A stretch of DNA of 64,000 nt from Sorangium sp051521495 (lineage in GTDB: Bacteria; Myxococcota_A; Polyangia; Polyangiales; Polyangiaceae): contig NZ_CP150355.1 of NCBI RefSeq assembly GCF_051521495.1, positions 6,820,001 through 6,884,000 on the forward strand, in the 5' to 3' direction. This document shows, in pieces, positions 1-12,117 of this stretch. The notes below the pieces were generated by a model. The model was given only the letters and a program-made list of their open reading frames with translations. It did not search any database and was not told where the DNA came from. Position 1 is the first letter of the stretch; each line of letters begins with the position of its first letter. Made by a program: the position numbers and the translations under genes.

Positions 1-76
1 GCTGCCGCGCTGAGGACGCGCCGAGCGCGATGACGACGCCGGCGAGGGCCGCCTGCGTCGCGCCGCGCTCACCCAT
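1..76 (-). CDS. N-terminal fragment of an unidentified protein (runs off the window)
   Basis: An ATG at 76 reads leftwards for 25 codons to the window edge. The peptide begins MGERGATQAALAGVVIALG, which is mildly hydrophobic and could be the start of a first membrane segment. An AAGGGA stretch lies about nine bases before the ATG. It is divergent from the secreted protein at 242. Too little is present to name a family, and chance coding is possible at this GC content. Confidence 0.35.
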   Translation of the reverse strand, partial: MGERGATQAALAGVVIALGASSARQ

Positions 77-241
77 CGGGGAATCCCTTCGGACGAGCTC
101 GCCGAGTTCGTTCCCGGTGCAATCAAGGACAGATCCGTCGCGCGCACTCCCAGTGGTGCAAGCGTCTACCGCTCCGGTGTCTCCGGCCTCACGTTGCGTG
201 TGTCCGATCGGGCATACGCCGTCGGGCGTCGAGGTGTTGCG

Positions 242-841
242 ATGCGGATGAATCCCCTTCCCGTGCGCTCTCTCTGGCTCGCGCTGTCGCTCACCGCTGC
301 GTGCGGGACGGCGCCGGCCGCCGAATCCCCTGCGCGCGACGACATCTTCCGCGCCGCGGGGCCGAGCGAGTTCATCCTGCTCACCGCCCGGGGCGAGCTC
401 GTGAGCGCCGACATCGAGCCGGAGCGCGTCGTCGGCCCGGACGTGAACCTCGGCGTCTACGCCGCCGACAGAGGGCGCGGTGGGCAGACGGTCCGGGGCG
501 TGGCGTTCGACCGGGTCGTGAACGTCACCGCGACGGCCCACGGCGCGGCCGGCATCGTCGGCGCCATGCCGCTGGACCTCTCGGTGACCCGGGCGGACAC
601 AGGGCTCCGCGCGCGGGGCCTCCTGGCCGGCGCCCTCTCCGACTACCGGCTGGACGAGCGGCAGCTCACCGGCACGATCGGGCGCTGCAGCTACGAGCTC
701 ACGCGGACCGGACGCACCTACGAGGGGTCGCGGCGCTGCGAAGGCCAGCCGCATCGGGTGAGCGTCCTCCTGCCCCGCGGGCTCTCCTCGTGGAGCGACG
801 CCGCGCTCGCCGCGACCCTGGGGCTGCTCCTCGGCGCCTGA
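242..841 (+). CDS. Secreted hypothetical protein
   Basis: A 199-residue protein I do not recognise. The chosen ATG gives an N-terminus MRMNPLPVRS followed by a hydrophobic core (about residues 8-20) and Ala/Cys residues, so it is probably exported. The TAAC before the first cysteine is a weak lipobox, so lipidation is uncertain. The rest looks like a compact beta-rich domain, with two further cysteines in the C-terminal third (GRCSYEL and SRRCEGQ) that could form a disulfide. Longer in-frame starts exist (194), but they would bury the signal sequence. It is on the same strand as the MoxR operon but separated from it by about 190 bases. Confidence 0.6.
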   Translation: MRMNPLPVRSLWLALSLTAACGTAPAAESPARDDIFRAAGPSEFILLTARGELVSADIEPERVVGPDVNLGVYAADRGRGGQTVRGVAFDRVVNVTATAHGAAGIVGAMPLDLSVTRADTGLRARGLLAGALSDYRLDERQLTGTIGRCSYELTRTGRTYEGSRRCEGQPHRVSVLLPRGLSSWSDAALAATLGLLLGA

Positions 842-1028
842 GCGCGCCGCGGCCCGCCCCGTCGCGTGGCGAATGACAGGCCGCGCAGCGGCTGCTAGAG
901 CTCCGGACGACCCGGCAAGAAAGACAAAGCGCGCCGAAAGCCCGTCGTGCACGGAATGCCCGAGTCTCCTGGGCCCCGGGCCTCGGCGGTCCTTCTTCGC
1001 GCCCTCGCGCGGTCCCCCTCCCACATCC

Positions 1029-2387
1029 GTGACGAAGCCCAGATCCGATGGCAACGCGCCGGGCAGGCCGGCTGCTGCGACTTCACCCAGTCTCCTCGAA
1101 GGACGCTCCGCGCCCATCCCGGTCGGGCCGCGCCTCGAAGCCGTGCTCGAGCTCGCCTACCGCGCGCGGCGCCCGGTGATGCTCGAAGGGCCCACGGGGA
1201 TCGGGAAGAGCGAGCTCGTCCGGCAGCTCGCCGAGCGGCTCGGCATCGCCACCGTCGTGCTCGATCTGAGCCTCCTCGAGCCGCCCGACCTCGTGGGCCT
1301 GCCGGTCATCCGGGACAGCCGGACCACCTACGCGGCGCCGTCGGTGCTGCCCCAGGACGGCGCCGGCATCCTGATGCTGGAGGAGCTCAACCGGGCGGAG
1401 CGGTACATCCAGCAGCCGGCGCTGCAGCTGCTCAGCGCCCGGCGGCTTCACGAGTACGAGCTGCCCGCGGGCTGGGTGTGCTTCGCCGCCGTCAACCCCG
1501 AGTCGGCCGACTACCAGGTGACGCCCCTCGATCGCGCGCTCCGGGCGCGCTTCCTCCACGTGAACGTCCGCGCGGACCGGGCCTCCTGGCTCGCCTGGGC
1601 GCAGGTGAACGGGCTCCACCCGGGCGTGATCGCCCTCGCGCAGGCGCACGAGCGCATCCTCGACGACATCCCGCCGCGGACGTGGACCTATACGTCGCAC
1701 GTGCTGAGCGCGCTCCGCCCCGAGGAGCTCGCGGACGGCGTGCTCCTGCGCGACGCGCTCGGCGGGTACCTGCCTCCGAGCTGGGTCGAGCTGCTGCTCG
1801 CGTCGAAGGACGCCTGGTCGACGCGGCTGCCGTTCGATCTGCGCTCGCTGCTCGCCGATTACGGTCCGAGCTCGCCCGCGGGCAAGGTGCTGCGCGCGGC
1901 GCGTGAGCGCGGGGAGACCGACCGGTTCGACGAGGTGACGACGCGGCTCGCGCCGCTGCTCGAGGGCCCGGAGGTGGGCGTGCTCGCGGCGCAACGCAAG
2001 CTGTCGCTGGGGGCGTTCGAGGCGCTGCTCGCCGACCTGCCCGGCGATCACCGCGAGCGCCTCCAGGACGCGCTCGGCGGCAACGCGACGGCGACGCAGC
2101 TCGTCGACGTCCGCCCCGAGGAGCTGCTCCAGAACTACGCGGGCAGCGCCGCCGAGCAGAAGGTGCTGGCGTGGCGCGCGGATCCGCTGCGCCAGCACCG
2201 CGTCGGGCTCGTCGTGACCGCGCTGTCGGCGCACCTCTCGCAGCAGGCGAAGCTCGTCGACGTGCGGCGGAGCAACGTCGCGCGCGTGTGCCTCGGCCAG
2301 CTGCTCGCGCAGCTGCCAGAGCGCTGGGCGCTCCGGCTCGCGGGCGCGCTGAAGAAGCACGGCGTCACGCCGGTCCGGCCGCAATGA
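1029..2387 (+). CDS. MoxR-type AAA+ ATPase
   Basis: A 452-residue AAA+ ATPase of the MoxR/RavA group, which typically acts as a chaperone for a partner carrying a VWA domain. Walker A is GPTGIGKSE near residue 54; a Walker B-like ILMLEELNRAE follows near residue 115, and DLSLLEPPDLVGLP between them is typical of MoxR proteins. The C-terminal 150 residues are helical. I prefer the GTG at 1029, because the frame upstream to 873 is Pro/Arg-rich and looks non-coding; that start is not marked by a clear ribosome site. The stop overlaps the ATG of the next gene by four bases (ATGA), so the two are translationally coupled. This is the classic MoxR plus VWA-protein arrangement. Confidence 0.85.
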   Translation: MTKPRSDGNAPGRPAAATSPSLLEGRSAPIPVGPRLEAVLELAYRARRPVMLEGPTGIGKSELVRQLAERLGIATVVLDLSLLEPPDLVGLPVIRDSRTTYAAPSVLPQDGAGILMLEELNRAERYIQQPALQLLSARRLHEYELPAGWVCFAAVNPESADYQVTPLDRALRARFLHVNVRADRASWLAWAQVNGLHPGVIALAQAHERILDDIPPRTWTYTSHVLSALRPEELADGVLLRDALGGYLPPSWVELLLASKDAWSTRLPFDLRSLLADYGPSSPAGKVLRAARERGETDRFDEVTTRLAPLLEGPEVGVLAAQRKLSLGAFEALLADLPGDHRERLQDALGGNATATQLVDVRPEELLQNYAGSAAEQKVLAWRADPLRQHRVGLVVTALSAHLSQQAKLVDVRRSNVARVCLGQLLAQLPERWALRLAGALKKHGVTPVRPQ

Positions 2388-3733
2388 GGGGACGCCGCGA
2401 CGCCGCGACGCCCGCGGGCGGGGACGCCGGAGCGGCGCGGGCAGCGGCGAGACCGGCGCGGGGCGGCGACGAGCCCGGCCGGGGTATCGCGGAGACGGCG
2501 CCGGAAGCCGCGGCGCGCCGCGAGGTGCCCGAGGACACGCTCGCGGCGTGGCTCGACGCCTTCGTGCGCGATCCGGGGTTCCTGGAGCGGTACCCCTGCT
2601 ACGCCGCGATCCTCGCGCGGCTCGCGCCGGTCGCGGACCCCTCGGTCAAGCGCATGGCCGTCTCCCTGTTCGACGGGCGCTTCTTCCTCCACGTCAACGT
2701 GGAGTCGTTCATGAGCGAGCCCGTGTTCCTGCGGGGCGTGCTCCTGCACGAGGTGCATCACGTGGCGCTCGGGCACCTGTGCCACCCCAAGTTCGCTGGC
2801 GCGGACGAGCCGGAGCTCATGGATCTCGCCCTGGAGATGTCGGCCAACGAGTACATCGAGGAGCCGCTGCCCGATCCGATCCGCTGGCAGCCCTACGCCC
2901 CGATCGGCCTGCGCGGCGGCCAGAGCACCCTCGAGCGCTACGAGCTGCTCGTGAGCGCGGCGCGCGAGGGCAAGCTCCCGCAGCGCGGCGGCGAGGCGAT
3001 CGACGATCACCGCGTGCTCCGCCGCCCCTCGCGCGAGCCGGGCGCCGTGGAGCAGACGCGGCAGCTCCTGCTGCGCGCCGCCGAGGAGGCCGGCGCGCTC
3101 GAGGGCGACGGCGATCCAGCGGATGTGCCCGGCCTGCTGCTCGCCGGCAAGACGCCGGGGCGGCTCATCGAGGAGCTGACGGACGCGCTCGGCCCGCCCG
3201 TGCACCCGCTCGACTGGAAGACCGCGCTGCGGATGTTCGTGGCGAGGGAGCGCGCGCCGGTCCACACGTACGCGCGGCCGAACCGGCGCTTCCCTGGCCG
3301 CGTCGGCGAGGTGCCCGGCAGGACGTACGCGCCCCGCGCGATCGCGAAGCCGTCGGTGCTCGTGGCGATCGACACGTCGATGAGCATGCGGCGCGAGGAG
3401 CTCTCGGAGATCGCCCGCCAGCTGCAGGTGATGAGCGAGTCCGCGAGCATCACCGTGGTCGAGTGCGACGCGGAGATCGGGCGCGTGTACCCGTTCGACG
3501 GGCGGCTCGACGAGGTCGGCGGCCGCGGCGGGACCGATCTTCGGCCGGTGTTCGCGCCGGAGTTCCTGGCGGCGCGCAAGGTCTCCGGCGTCGTCTATTT
3601 CACGGACGGCGCGGGGCCCACGCCCGCGACGCCGCCGCCGCTGCCGGTGCTCTGGATCCTGACGAAGCCGCAGGATTTCGCGTGCCCGTGGGGGGAGCGG
3701 GCGTGGCTGGCGAGGAAGCCTCGGCCGAGGTGA
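2384..3733 (+). CDS. DUF2201-type putative metallopeptidase with C-terminal VWA-like domain
   Basis: A 449-residue protein with the architecture of the DUF2201 family. The N-terminal half carries a zinc-protease-type HEVHH motif at residues 122-126, followed by a second histidine (GH) and downstream acidic residues (EMSANEYIEE). The C-terminal third is VWA-like, with a metal-site-type DTSMS near residue 330 and GGTD further on. Members of this family usually sit beside a MoxR ATPase; here the ATG overlaps the MoxR stop. The first roughly 45 residues are low-complexity Ala/Arg/Gly. By analogy with MoxR-VWA pairs the ATPase probably remodels or activates this protein; peptidase activity is not proven for the family. 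Confidence 0.85.
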   Translation: MRGRRDAATPAGGDAGAARAAARPARGGDEPGRGIAETAPEAAARREVPEDTLAAWLDAFVRDPGFLERYPCYAAILARLAPVADPSVKRMAVSLFDGRFFLHVNVESFMSEPVFLRGVLLHEVHHVALGHLCHPKFAGADEPELMDLALEMSANEYIEEPLPDPIRWQPYAPIGLRGGQSTLERYELLVSAAREGKLPQRGGEAIDDHRVLRRPSREPGAVEQTRQLLLRAAEEAGALEGDGDPADVPGLLLAGKTPGRLIEELTDALGPPVHPLDWKTALRMFVARERAPVHTYARPNRRFPGRVGEVPGRTYAPRAIAKPSVLVAIDTSMSMRREELSEIARQLQVMSESASITVVECDAEIGRVYPFDGRLDEVGGRGGTDLRPVFAPEFLAARKVSGVVYFTDGAGPTPATPPPLPVLWILTKPQDFACPWGERAWLARKPRPR

Positions 3734-3734
3734 G

Positions 3735-4733
3735 GTGAAGGTGGCAAGCAAGGGCGCGAAGACGAGCACGCGACGAGGGATCGCCGCATCGAAGCGCGGC
3801 GGCGGAGGCGCGCCGGGCGGCCGCGCGGAGAGCCCGCAGCGCGGCGGGTTCTACGACGGCTGGTCCGAGGAGATCGTCGAGCACCTGGAAGACGAGTTCC
3901 GGAAGCTCCGCGCGCTCGCGACCCTCGAGCTCGGTCCCGAGCTGGAGATCGCGATGTGCCATGCGCTCCGGAAGTTCCTCCCCGAGCGCGCCGGCGTCTG
4001 TCGCGGCTGGGTGGTGGATATCACGGGGGACAAGCAGGGCGAGGACATCATCATCTACGACGCCGCGCGCTTCCCGACGCTGCGCGGGCTGGGCGGCGAC
4101 CTCGCGATCCGGGAGCGCGTTCCCGCCGAGGCCGTCCTTGCTTACATCGAGGTCAAGCACACGCTGTATGCGCAGGCGAAGGTGCCCGCGAAGAGCCAGG
4201 GGCAGTCCGTCGTGAAGGCGTGTCAGCAGGTAGCGGCGGTGAAGAGGCTGACGCGCGCCCCCGTGCCGCTGGAGATGATCGCGCCGAGGATCTCGCTGGG
4301 AGACGGAGCCATCCCGCGGCGTAGGGCCTTTCCGGCGATCCGCAACCCCTGGTATGCGGCCATCTGGGCGCTGAACCTCCGCGTCGACACCGGCCTGGAG
4401 GGCAACCCGGCGGAGGCGGTGAAGCGGCGCGTGGCTGCCGTCCGGCGGGCCGGAACCCGCGTCGAGCACCTGCCCGACGTGATCGCCGCGGGCCCGGTCC
4501 TGATGACGCCCGCGATCGCCGCCGCGGGAGCCCTGGAGCTACGACCGTTCACCACGCCCGACACGGAGCTCATCTTCACGAACGGGATGAAGGCACTGGG
4601 AGCCGCCATGGAGCACCTCATCTGGGCGATCGACGACATCTTCCTCGGGGAGATCCCCTGGAGGCGCATGCTCGCCCATCAGCTCCAGCGAGCGGAGGAT
4701 GAAGCAGGGAGCGTCCGACTCAACGTCACCTGA
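3735..4733 (+). CDS. DUF6602-like protein with PD-(D/E)XK nuclease-like core
   Basis: A 332-residue protein beginning one base after the preceding stop (GTG at 3735; GTG at 3741 is equally possible), so it is the third gene of the MoxR operon. The Lys/Arg-rich first 35 residues may be disordered. The core contains DITGDKQGEDIIIYD, then VLAYIEVKHTLY about 45 residues later; this D...(E)VK spacing is what restriction-endonuclease-fold (PD-(D/E)XK) proteins show, and the layout resembles DUF6602. No helicase, methylase or specificity gene is nearby. A nuclease or nucleic-acid-binding role is inference from this motif only. Confidence 0.6.
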   Translation: MKVASKGAKTSTRRGIAASKRGGGGAPGGRAESPQRGGFYDGWSEEIVEHLEDEFRKLRALATLELGPELEIAMCHALRKFLPERAGVCRGWVVDITGDKQGEDIIIYDAARFPTLRGLGGDLAIRERVPAEAVLAYIEVKHTLYAQAKVPAKSQGQSVVKACQQVAAVKRLTRAPVPLEMIAPRISLGDGAIPRRRAFPAIRNPWYAAIWALNLRVDTGLEGNPAEAVKRRVAAVRRAGTRVEHLPDVIAAGPVLMTPAIAAAGALELRPFTTPDTELIFTNGMKALGAAMEHLIWAIDDIFLGEIPWRRMLAHQLQRAEDEAGSVRLNVT

Positions 4734-4867
4734 CCTGGCCGGCCCTCCGGCGCTCGGGCGGCAGGCGCCGGTGAACGCAGGGCGAGCCCCCTGCCCTCCT
4801 CAATTCGCGGCGAGCGGTCGTCGAGGGTGGATGATCGCGCGCGGGAGTGCGCGACGTGGGCTCGACC

Positions 4868-7657
<2,790 letters not shown>

Positions 7658-8054
7658 GGGCACCTCGAAGGCGGGAGAAGAGCGACATGGTATATTCCAT
7701 CGAAGCGCGCCCGGAGAGCAAGAGAGAGACGGGTGGAATCAACCCACGATGTTTGGTAAGACACTTTTCAAGCGCGGAGCACCTTCATGGTGAGAGCGCT
7801 CCACAACGCACCACACGTCTCCCACGGTGAGGCCCCGACCCACAACAAGGTTGCGGACATGGCGGAGCCTCGCCGATGTCCGGAACATGGATGCTCGCAT
7901 ACAAGGCAGCCCCCGGCGCCGCGCGCGGCCATCGCGCAGACCGGCGAGGACCCGGCGGCGCTCCCGGTGAAGAGGCGTGCTCTCTGGCGCGCGCCGCCGG
8001 GGTAGGACGCGGCGTGCGGCGTGGACTCGGGCTGATGTCGACGAAGGGTGAGGA
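7658..8054. other. Intergenic region without a supported gene
   Basis: About 400 bases between the 5' end of the haem lipoprotein and the 3' end of the permease. It is somewhat less GC-rich near 7675-7800, where the promoter of the haem lipoprotein presumably lies. The short open frames here have no recognisable domain or convincing start. Confidence 0.5.
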
Positions 8055-8079
8055 CTCGCGCCTCGGAGCGAGGCGCGAG
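8055..8079 (-). terminator. Hairpin at the 3' end of the NCS1 permease gene
   Basis: A perfect 10-bp inverted repeat, CTCGCGCCTC (8055-8064) and GAGGCGCGAG (8070-8079), with a five-base loop, starts two bases past the permease stop on the minus strand. There is no run of T after the stem, so it may be a rho-assisted or RNA-stabilising hairpin rather than a classical terminator. Confidence 0.5.
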
Positions 8080-8081
8080 GG

Positions 8082-9623
8082 TCACGCCGCGACGAGCTTG
8101 GCCGGGCGGCGCGTCAGCGAGAGGGCGACATAGACGACGAACGAGATGGCGAAGCCCGAGAACCAGGCATAGCTATAGAGATCCATCCATGCGCTGGAGA
8201 CCGTCGCGACCTTGATGGTGCCGAAGAAGCCGGGCAGGTTGGGCAAGATGCCGGCGACGAGGGCGACGATCGCGATGGGGTTCCACCCGCTCGCGTACCA
8301 GTAGATCCCTTCCCGCTTGTAGAGCTGGGTTAGATCGAGGTGGGTCTTCCGGATGACGTAGTACTCCGCGATCAGGATCGCGCCGAGCGGGCCGAGCAGC
8401 GCGGAGTAGCCCACGAGCCAGGTGAAGATGTAGCCCGTCGGGTCGCTGACGAGCCGCCAGGGCTGCATCAGGATCCCAACGATGCCGGTGATGAGGCCGC
8501 CGGTGCGGAAGGAGATCCGCGACGGCCAGAGGTTCGAGAAGTCGTTGGCCGGGCTCACCACGTTCGCGGCGATGTTGGTCGCCAGGTTGGCGATGCAGAG
8601 GGCCGCGAGCGAGATGATCAGCACGACCGGGTTCTCGAAGCGGGTGATGACGACGACCGGATCCCAGAGGGTCTCGCCGTAGATGACGACCGTGGCGGAG
8701 GTGACGGCGACGCCGATGAACGAGAAGAACGCCATGGTGGGCGGCAGGCCGATCGCCTGCCCGATGACCTGATCGCGCTGCGAATGCGCGTAGCGAGTGA
8801 AATCCGGGATGTTGAGGGCCAGGGTGGCCCAGAAGCCGACCATCGCCGTGAGCGCGGGGAAGAAGAAGGTCCAGAACTGGCCTTCCTTGGGCTGCCCCGC
8901 CCCGAAGGACGAGGGCTTGTCGAGCATCGGGCCGAACCCGCCGGCTCGATTGTATGCCCAGAGGAGCAGCAGCAGTCCGAGGCCGATCAGGAGAGGCGCC
9001 TTGATGTTCAGCAGGATCCGGATCGACTCGATACCCATGCGAATGATCCAGATATTGATGCCCCAGAAGAACAGGAAGCAGACGAGCTGTGGGACGTTGA
9101 TGCCCAGCGGCGTCGGCGGGATCTGCTCTATCGACGGGATGAAGACCGCGACGATCTTGTAGATGGCCCACCCGCCGAGCCACGTCGAGATCCCGAACCA
9201 GCCACAGGCCACGAGGGCGCGCAGCACCGCGGGCACGTTGGCCCCTCGGATGCCGAAGGCGCTCCGGCAGTAGACGGGGAATGGGATGCCGTACTTCGTG
9301 CCCGCGTGCGCGTTGAGGATCATGGGCATGAGCACGATGACGTTGCCGAGGAGGATGGTGAGCACGGCCTGCCCCCAGCTCATCCCCTCGGCGATCAGGC
9401 CCGAGGCCAGCATGTACGTCGGGGTGCAGGCGCACATGGAGACCCACAGCGCAGCGATGTCCTTCATTCCCCATTTGCGCTGGTCCAAGCGCACGGGCGC
9501 GATATCTTCGTTGACGTAGCGCGAGTCGATGTCCCCTCCTATCTCCTGAAAGCCCTCGCTCGCTTTCGCACCTTGAGCAGCCGATTGCATCTCCGGTTGG
9601 GCAGTCGTATGCGTGTGCGCCAT
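8082..9623 (-). CDS. NCS1 family nucleobase/allantoin/hydantoin-type symporter
   Basis: A 513-residue membrane transporter of the nucleobase:cation symporter-1 family, with about twelve hydrophobic segments. The N-terminal region is diagnostic: the WGMKDIAALWVSM stretch, the SGLIAEGMSWGQAV helix and the GIPFPVYCRSAFG motif. NCS1 proteins move purines, pyrimidines, allantoin, hydantoins or vitamins with Na+ or H+. No catabolic genes (hydantoinase, allantoinase) flank it, so the substrate cannot be set from context. It appears to be a single-gene unit; no clear ribosome site precedes the ATG. Confidence 0.9.
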   Translation of the reverse strand: MAHTHTTAQPEMQSAAQGAKASEGFQEIGGDIDSRYVNEDIAPVRLDQRKWGMKDIAALWVSMCACTPTYMLASGLIAEGMSWGQAVLTILLGNVIVLMPMILNAHAGTKYGIPFPVYCRSAFGIRGANVPAVLRALVACGWFGISTWLGGWAIYKIVAVFIPSIEQIPPTPLGINVPQLVCFLFFWGINIWIIRMGIESIRILLNIKAPLLIGLGLLLLLWAYNRAGGFGPMLDKPSSFGAGQPKEGQFWTFFFPALTAMVGFWATLALNIPDFTRYAHSQRDQVIGQAIGLPPTMAFFSFIGVAVTSATVVIYGETLWDPVVVITRFENPVVLIISLAALCIANLATNIAANVVSPANDFSNLWPSRISFRTGGLITGIVGILMQPWRLVSDPTGYIFTWLVGYSALLGPLGAILIAEYYVIRKTHLDLTQLYKREGIYWYASGWNPIAIVALVAGILPNLPGFFGTIKVATVSSAWMDLYSYAWFSGFAISFVVYVALSLTRRPAKLVAA

Positions 9624-9707
9624 CGTCGACGATGCTACACGATCCCACGTGAGACTGGATAGAGGACAGGCGCGCCCTCGCCGTCACGCGCGCCGAGCGC
9701 GCCGGCT

Positions 9708-9766
9708 GTTCAGCGCGCCTGAACGACCCAGCGCAGCGCGCCAGGTCGCCGGCTAGCCGACCTGGC
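9708..9766 (-). terminator. Two hairpins at the 3' end of the PAS-STAS gene
   Basis: The first hairpin is GCCAGGTCG (9740-9748) with CGACCTGGC (9758-9766); its nine-base loop contains the TAG stop (9753-9755). About 15 bases further on is GTTCAG (9708-9713) with CTGAAC (9719-9724). They lie between the stop of the PAS-STAS gene and the start of the permease. Neither is followed by a T run. Confidence 0.4.
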
Positions 9767-10712
9767 GGGCCGAAGGTCGAGAGGCGGTGTACCCGCGCTG
9801 CAGGGCGAACGCGATACCCTCTTTCAGGGTCCGGAGCGTCACGATGCCGCCTACACCGATGCCCTGCGCGACGAGCGTCTGCGCGATCCTCGGCTGGATG
9901 CCAGTGAGCACCACCTGGGCGCCGAGGAGGTTCACCGCCTTGGCCAGCCGGATGAGCGCGTCAGCTACCTGGGAGTCGATGATCCCCACGCCGGTGATGT
10001 CCAGGACCACCGTCCTGGCGCTGTGCGTGATGACCCCGTTGAGGACGGTCTCGAGCGCCGCCGCGGCGCGGCCGCTGTCGAGGAAGCCGATGAGCGGCAG
10101 CGCGATGACCTGATCCGCCACCGGCATGAGCGGGGTCGACAGCTCCCGGACCATCTGCTCGAGCCGCCTCGTCTTGTCGGCCACGCGCAGCTCGAGCTCG
10201 GCGTTGAGGCGCCTCACCTCGTCCTCCGCCAACCGGCGATCGGTGACGTCGACCCCGATCGCCTGGAACTCGGCGAGCGGCCCGCCCTCGCCGAGCGGGG
10301 CGCGGTTGGTCCAGTGCATCCAGCGGATCGACCCGTCGGGGAGTATGACCCGGTGCTCGGTGCGGACGATCGGGTTCTCGGGGCCGAGCTTCGCGAACTG
10401 CTGGGCGAGGTACGGCCCGTCCTCTTCGGGGACCATCGGCATGAAGCGATGGCCGACCAGCTCCTCCCGCGTCATCTCGAAGTACCGGCAGTAGATGTCG
10501 TTGACGAAGGTCAGCGTGCCATCCATCCGAAAGCGGCAGATGAGCTCGGTCTGGTCCTCGACGATGCCCCGGTAGCGCGCCTCGCTCTCCCGCAGGGCGG
10601 TCTCAACCCGCCGCTTCTCGTCGAGTTCCCGCTCGAGCTCGGCGTTGTGCCGGCGGAGCATCTCCAATTCCGCTCGCAGTGTAGCGACAACATCCGCTTC
10701 GGCGTCGTTCAT
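9753..10712 (-). CDS. PAS-STAS domain protein (RsbR-like stressosome/anti-anti-sigma type)
   Basis: A 319-residue cytoplasmic signalling protein. Residues 5-45 are a charged coiled coil, about 45-160 form a PAS domain with its PAC tail (RYRGIVEDQTELICRF; ILPDGSIRWMHWTNR), a second short coiled coil follows (about 160-190), and the C-terminal 120 residues are a STAS domain (TVVLDITGVGIIDSQVADAL). This is the plan of RsbR-type co-antagonists, whose STAS domain is phosphorylated by a switch kinase in the Bacillus stressosome. No RsbS or RsbT partner is adjacent, so its partner must be elsewhere. The PAS ligand is unknown. Confidence 0.88.
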   Translation of the reverse strand: MNDAEADVVATLRAELEMLRRHNAELERELDEKRRVETALRESEARYRGIVEDQTELICRFRMDGTLTFVNDIYCRYFEMTREELVGHRFMPMVPEEDGPYLAQQFAKLGPENPIVRTEHRVILPDGSIRWMHWTNRAPLGEGGPLAEFQAIGVDVTDRRLAEDEVRRLNAELELRVADKTRRLEQMVRELSTPLMPVADQVIALPLIGFLDSGRAAAALETVLNGVITHSARTVVLDITGVGIIDSQVADALIRLAKAVNLLGAQVVLTGIQPRIAQTLVAQGIGVGGIVTLRTLKEGIAFALQRGYTASRPSARQVG

Positions 10713-11302
10713 GATCCGGTGATCCCTCGACGCGTTGTATGGACAGCAACGTCGATCCTAGCTTATCGTATCAAAACACGACCGCGCCGGGTGAACTTCG
10801 AGCGCAAGGAAGGCACGCGCAGCGCCTCCGACAGCGCACGTCCTCCTTTTCCCGTCGACGCACCGTGGCACACCAGATCCACTGTCTGCTCCTGGACGTT
10901 TGCGGCTCATCTCGTGTGCGAGCGTACGTTTTCGAAGGGACGCGACCACTCCATGGGACCGGACGCGCCGCCGCTTCGCCGCAGGATAGGCGCTCAGGGC
11001 CACACGGGCAGAGCCGTGAGTGTCATGACTCGATGCGTCGCGCTCGTCGGCGAACACCCGATCTGACAGGCGCACACCGCTCCTCGGCTGATTTCGCGGC
11101 TCGGTGGCGACGCGACGAAAACCTCACTGGAAGGCCACATCGCCCCACGAGCCGGCCGCATGAGCGAAAGGAGAGGGCGCGCAAGCCGCTCCTGGGAGCG
11201 GCGCCCGCCACCATGTAGACCACAATAACACACATACACGCACCAAAATCACTTAAACCCTTCGGAGAGCGAGAAATTTTTCTCCGGATCGACAATGGCA
11301 AC
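10713..11302. other. 590-bp intergenic region, AT-richer towards its right end
   Basis: It separates the divergent PAS-STAS gene and the gene at 11303. I find no convincing gene. Bases 11215-11300 are unusually AT-rich for this genome and include a perfect 14-bp palindrome, GAGAAATTTTTCTC (11271-11284), a plausible promoter/operator for the gene at 11303. Confidence 0.45.
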
Positions 11303-12055
11303 GTGTATCACACCCCTGTGTCAGCACGTGCTGCGCGGGTGAAGGACAGAGCCGGAGGTCGATCGGGGCCGGAGTCGAGGAAGCGCGGCGTCACGCTCGA
11401 CTCGCTGGAAGCGGTGCTCCGCGCCAGCGCCTCGCCGCGGGAGTGGGGCAGGTTCGTCGAGGCCACGGCCATGTCGGCGATCCCGGGGGCGGGGAAGAGC
11501 GGGACGAAGCTCGACTACTCCGCTTACTTCTACGCGCTCCCGGCCGGAAAACCCGCGGATGGCGGCCCCCTGTACCTCTATGGAGATCTCCGCCCCGTCC
11601 CCGGAGAGGAGACGAGCGCCCAGCTCAAGCTGCGCTGGGAGATGATGCCGGAAGGGCCCACCCCGCAGCGGATCAAGAGCTCCAGCCGCGCCGTCGGAGG
11701 GTGGCCGAAGGTGCTTCAGCGCATCGCGGCGGCCTGGCCAGGGGGCGACGCGGCGAGCGTCGACGTGACGGCGACCTTCGTCATCGATGAGGGGGCCTAC
11801 AGGCCGCTCCCTGCGCTCAGGCTCAAGTCCAGGCCGTCGAGCGCGCGCTCGCACCGGCTGACCCAGACGGCCGTCGCGTGGTCCGTCGACCCGCCGAGCG
11901 GACCGGTGGCGCGGCTGTCCATCGCGCGCCTCCGTGCGACGGAGCTCGTCCTCGTGGCTTCGGGGCGACACGCGCTGACGCTGGGCCCGAACATGGCAGC
12001 AGAGCTGGAAGGTGCGGCATGGGAAGGCGCCAGCAGGTTCCTCAAGGAGACGTGA
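11303..12055 (+). CDS. Hypothetical protein
   Basis: A 250-residue soluble protein with no family I recognise. From about residue 30 the composition is normal for a folded cytoplasmic protein (TLDSLEAVL, YSAYFYALPAG, LYLYGDLRPVPGEE), with a predicted alternation of strands and helices and no signal peptide or membrane segment. The GTG at 11303 is the outermost start; a GTG at 11339 is also possible because the first 25 residues are Arg/Gly-rich. No clear ribosome site marks either. Confidence 0.6.
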   Translation: MYHTPVSARAARVKDRAGGRSGPESRKRGVTLDSLEAVLRASASPREWGRFVEATAMSAIPGAGKSGTKLDYSAYFYALPAGKPADGGPLYLYGDLRPVPGEETSAQLKLRWEMMPEGPTPQRIKSSSRAVGGWPKVLQRIAAAWPGGDAASVDVTATFVIDEGAYRPLPALRLKSRPSSARSHRLTQTAVAWSVDPPSGPVARLSIARLRATELVLVASGRHALTLGPNMAAELEGAAWEGASRFLKET

Positions 12056-12117
12056 CCGCGCAAGTGCGCCGGCGCTCGCCGCGCGCGACCGCCAGGCTCT
12101 GGTCCGGGGGCGAGGTG

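Noticed and set aside
7768..8085. 105-codon minus-strand frame in the gap beside the permease
   Set aside because: Biased composition, no motif, and it overlaps the 3' end and hairpin of the permease gene.
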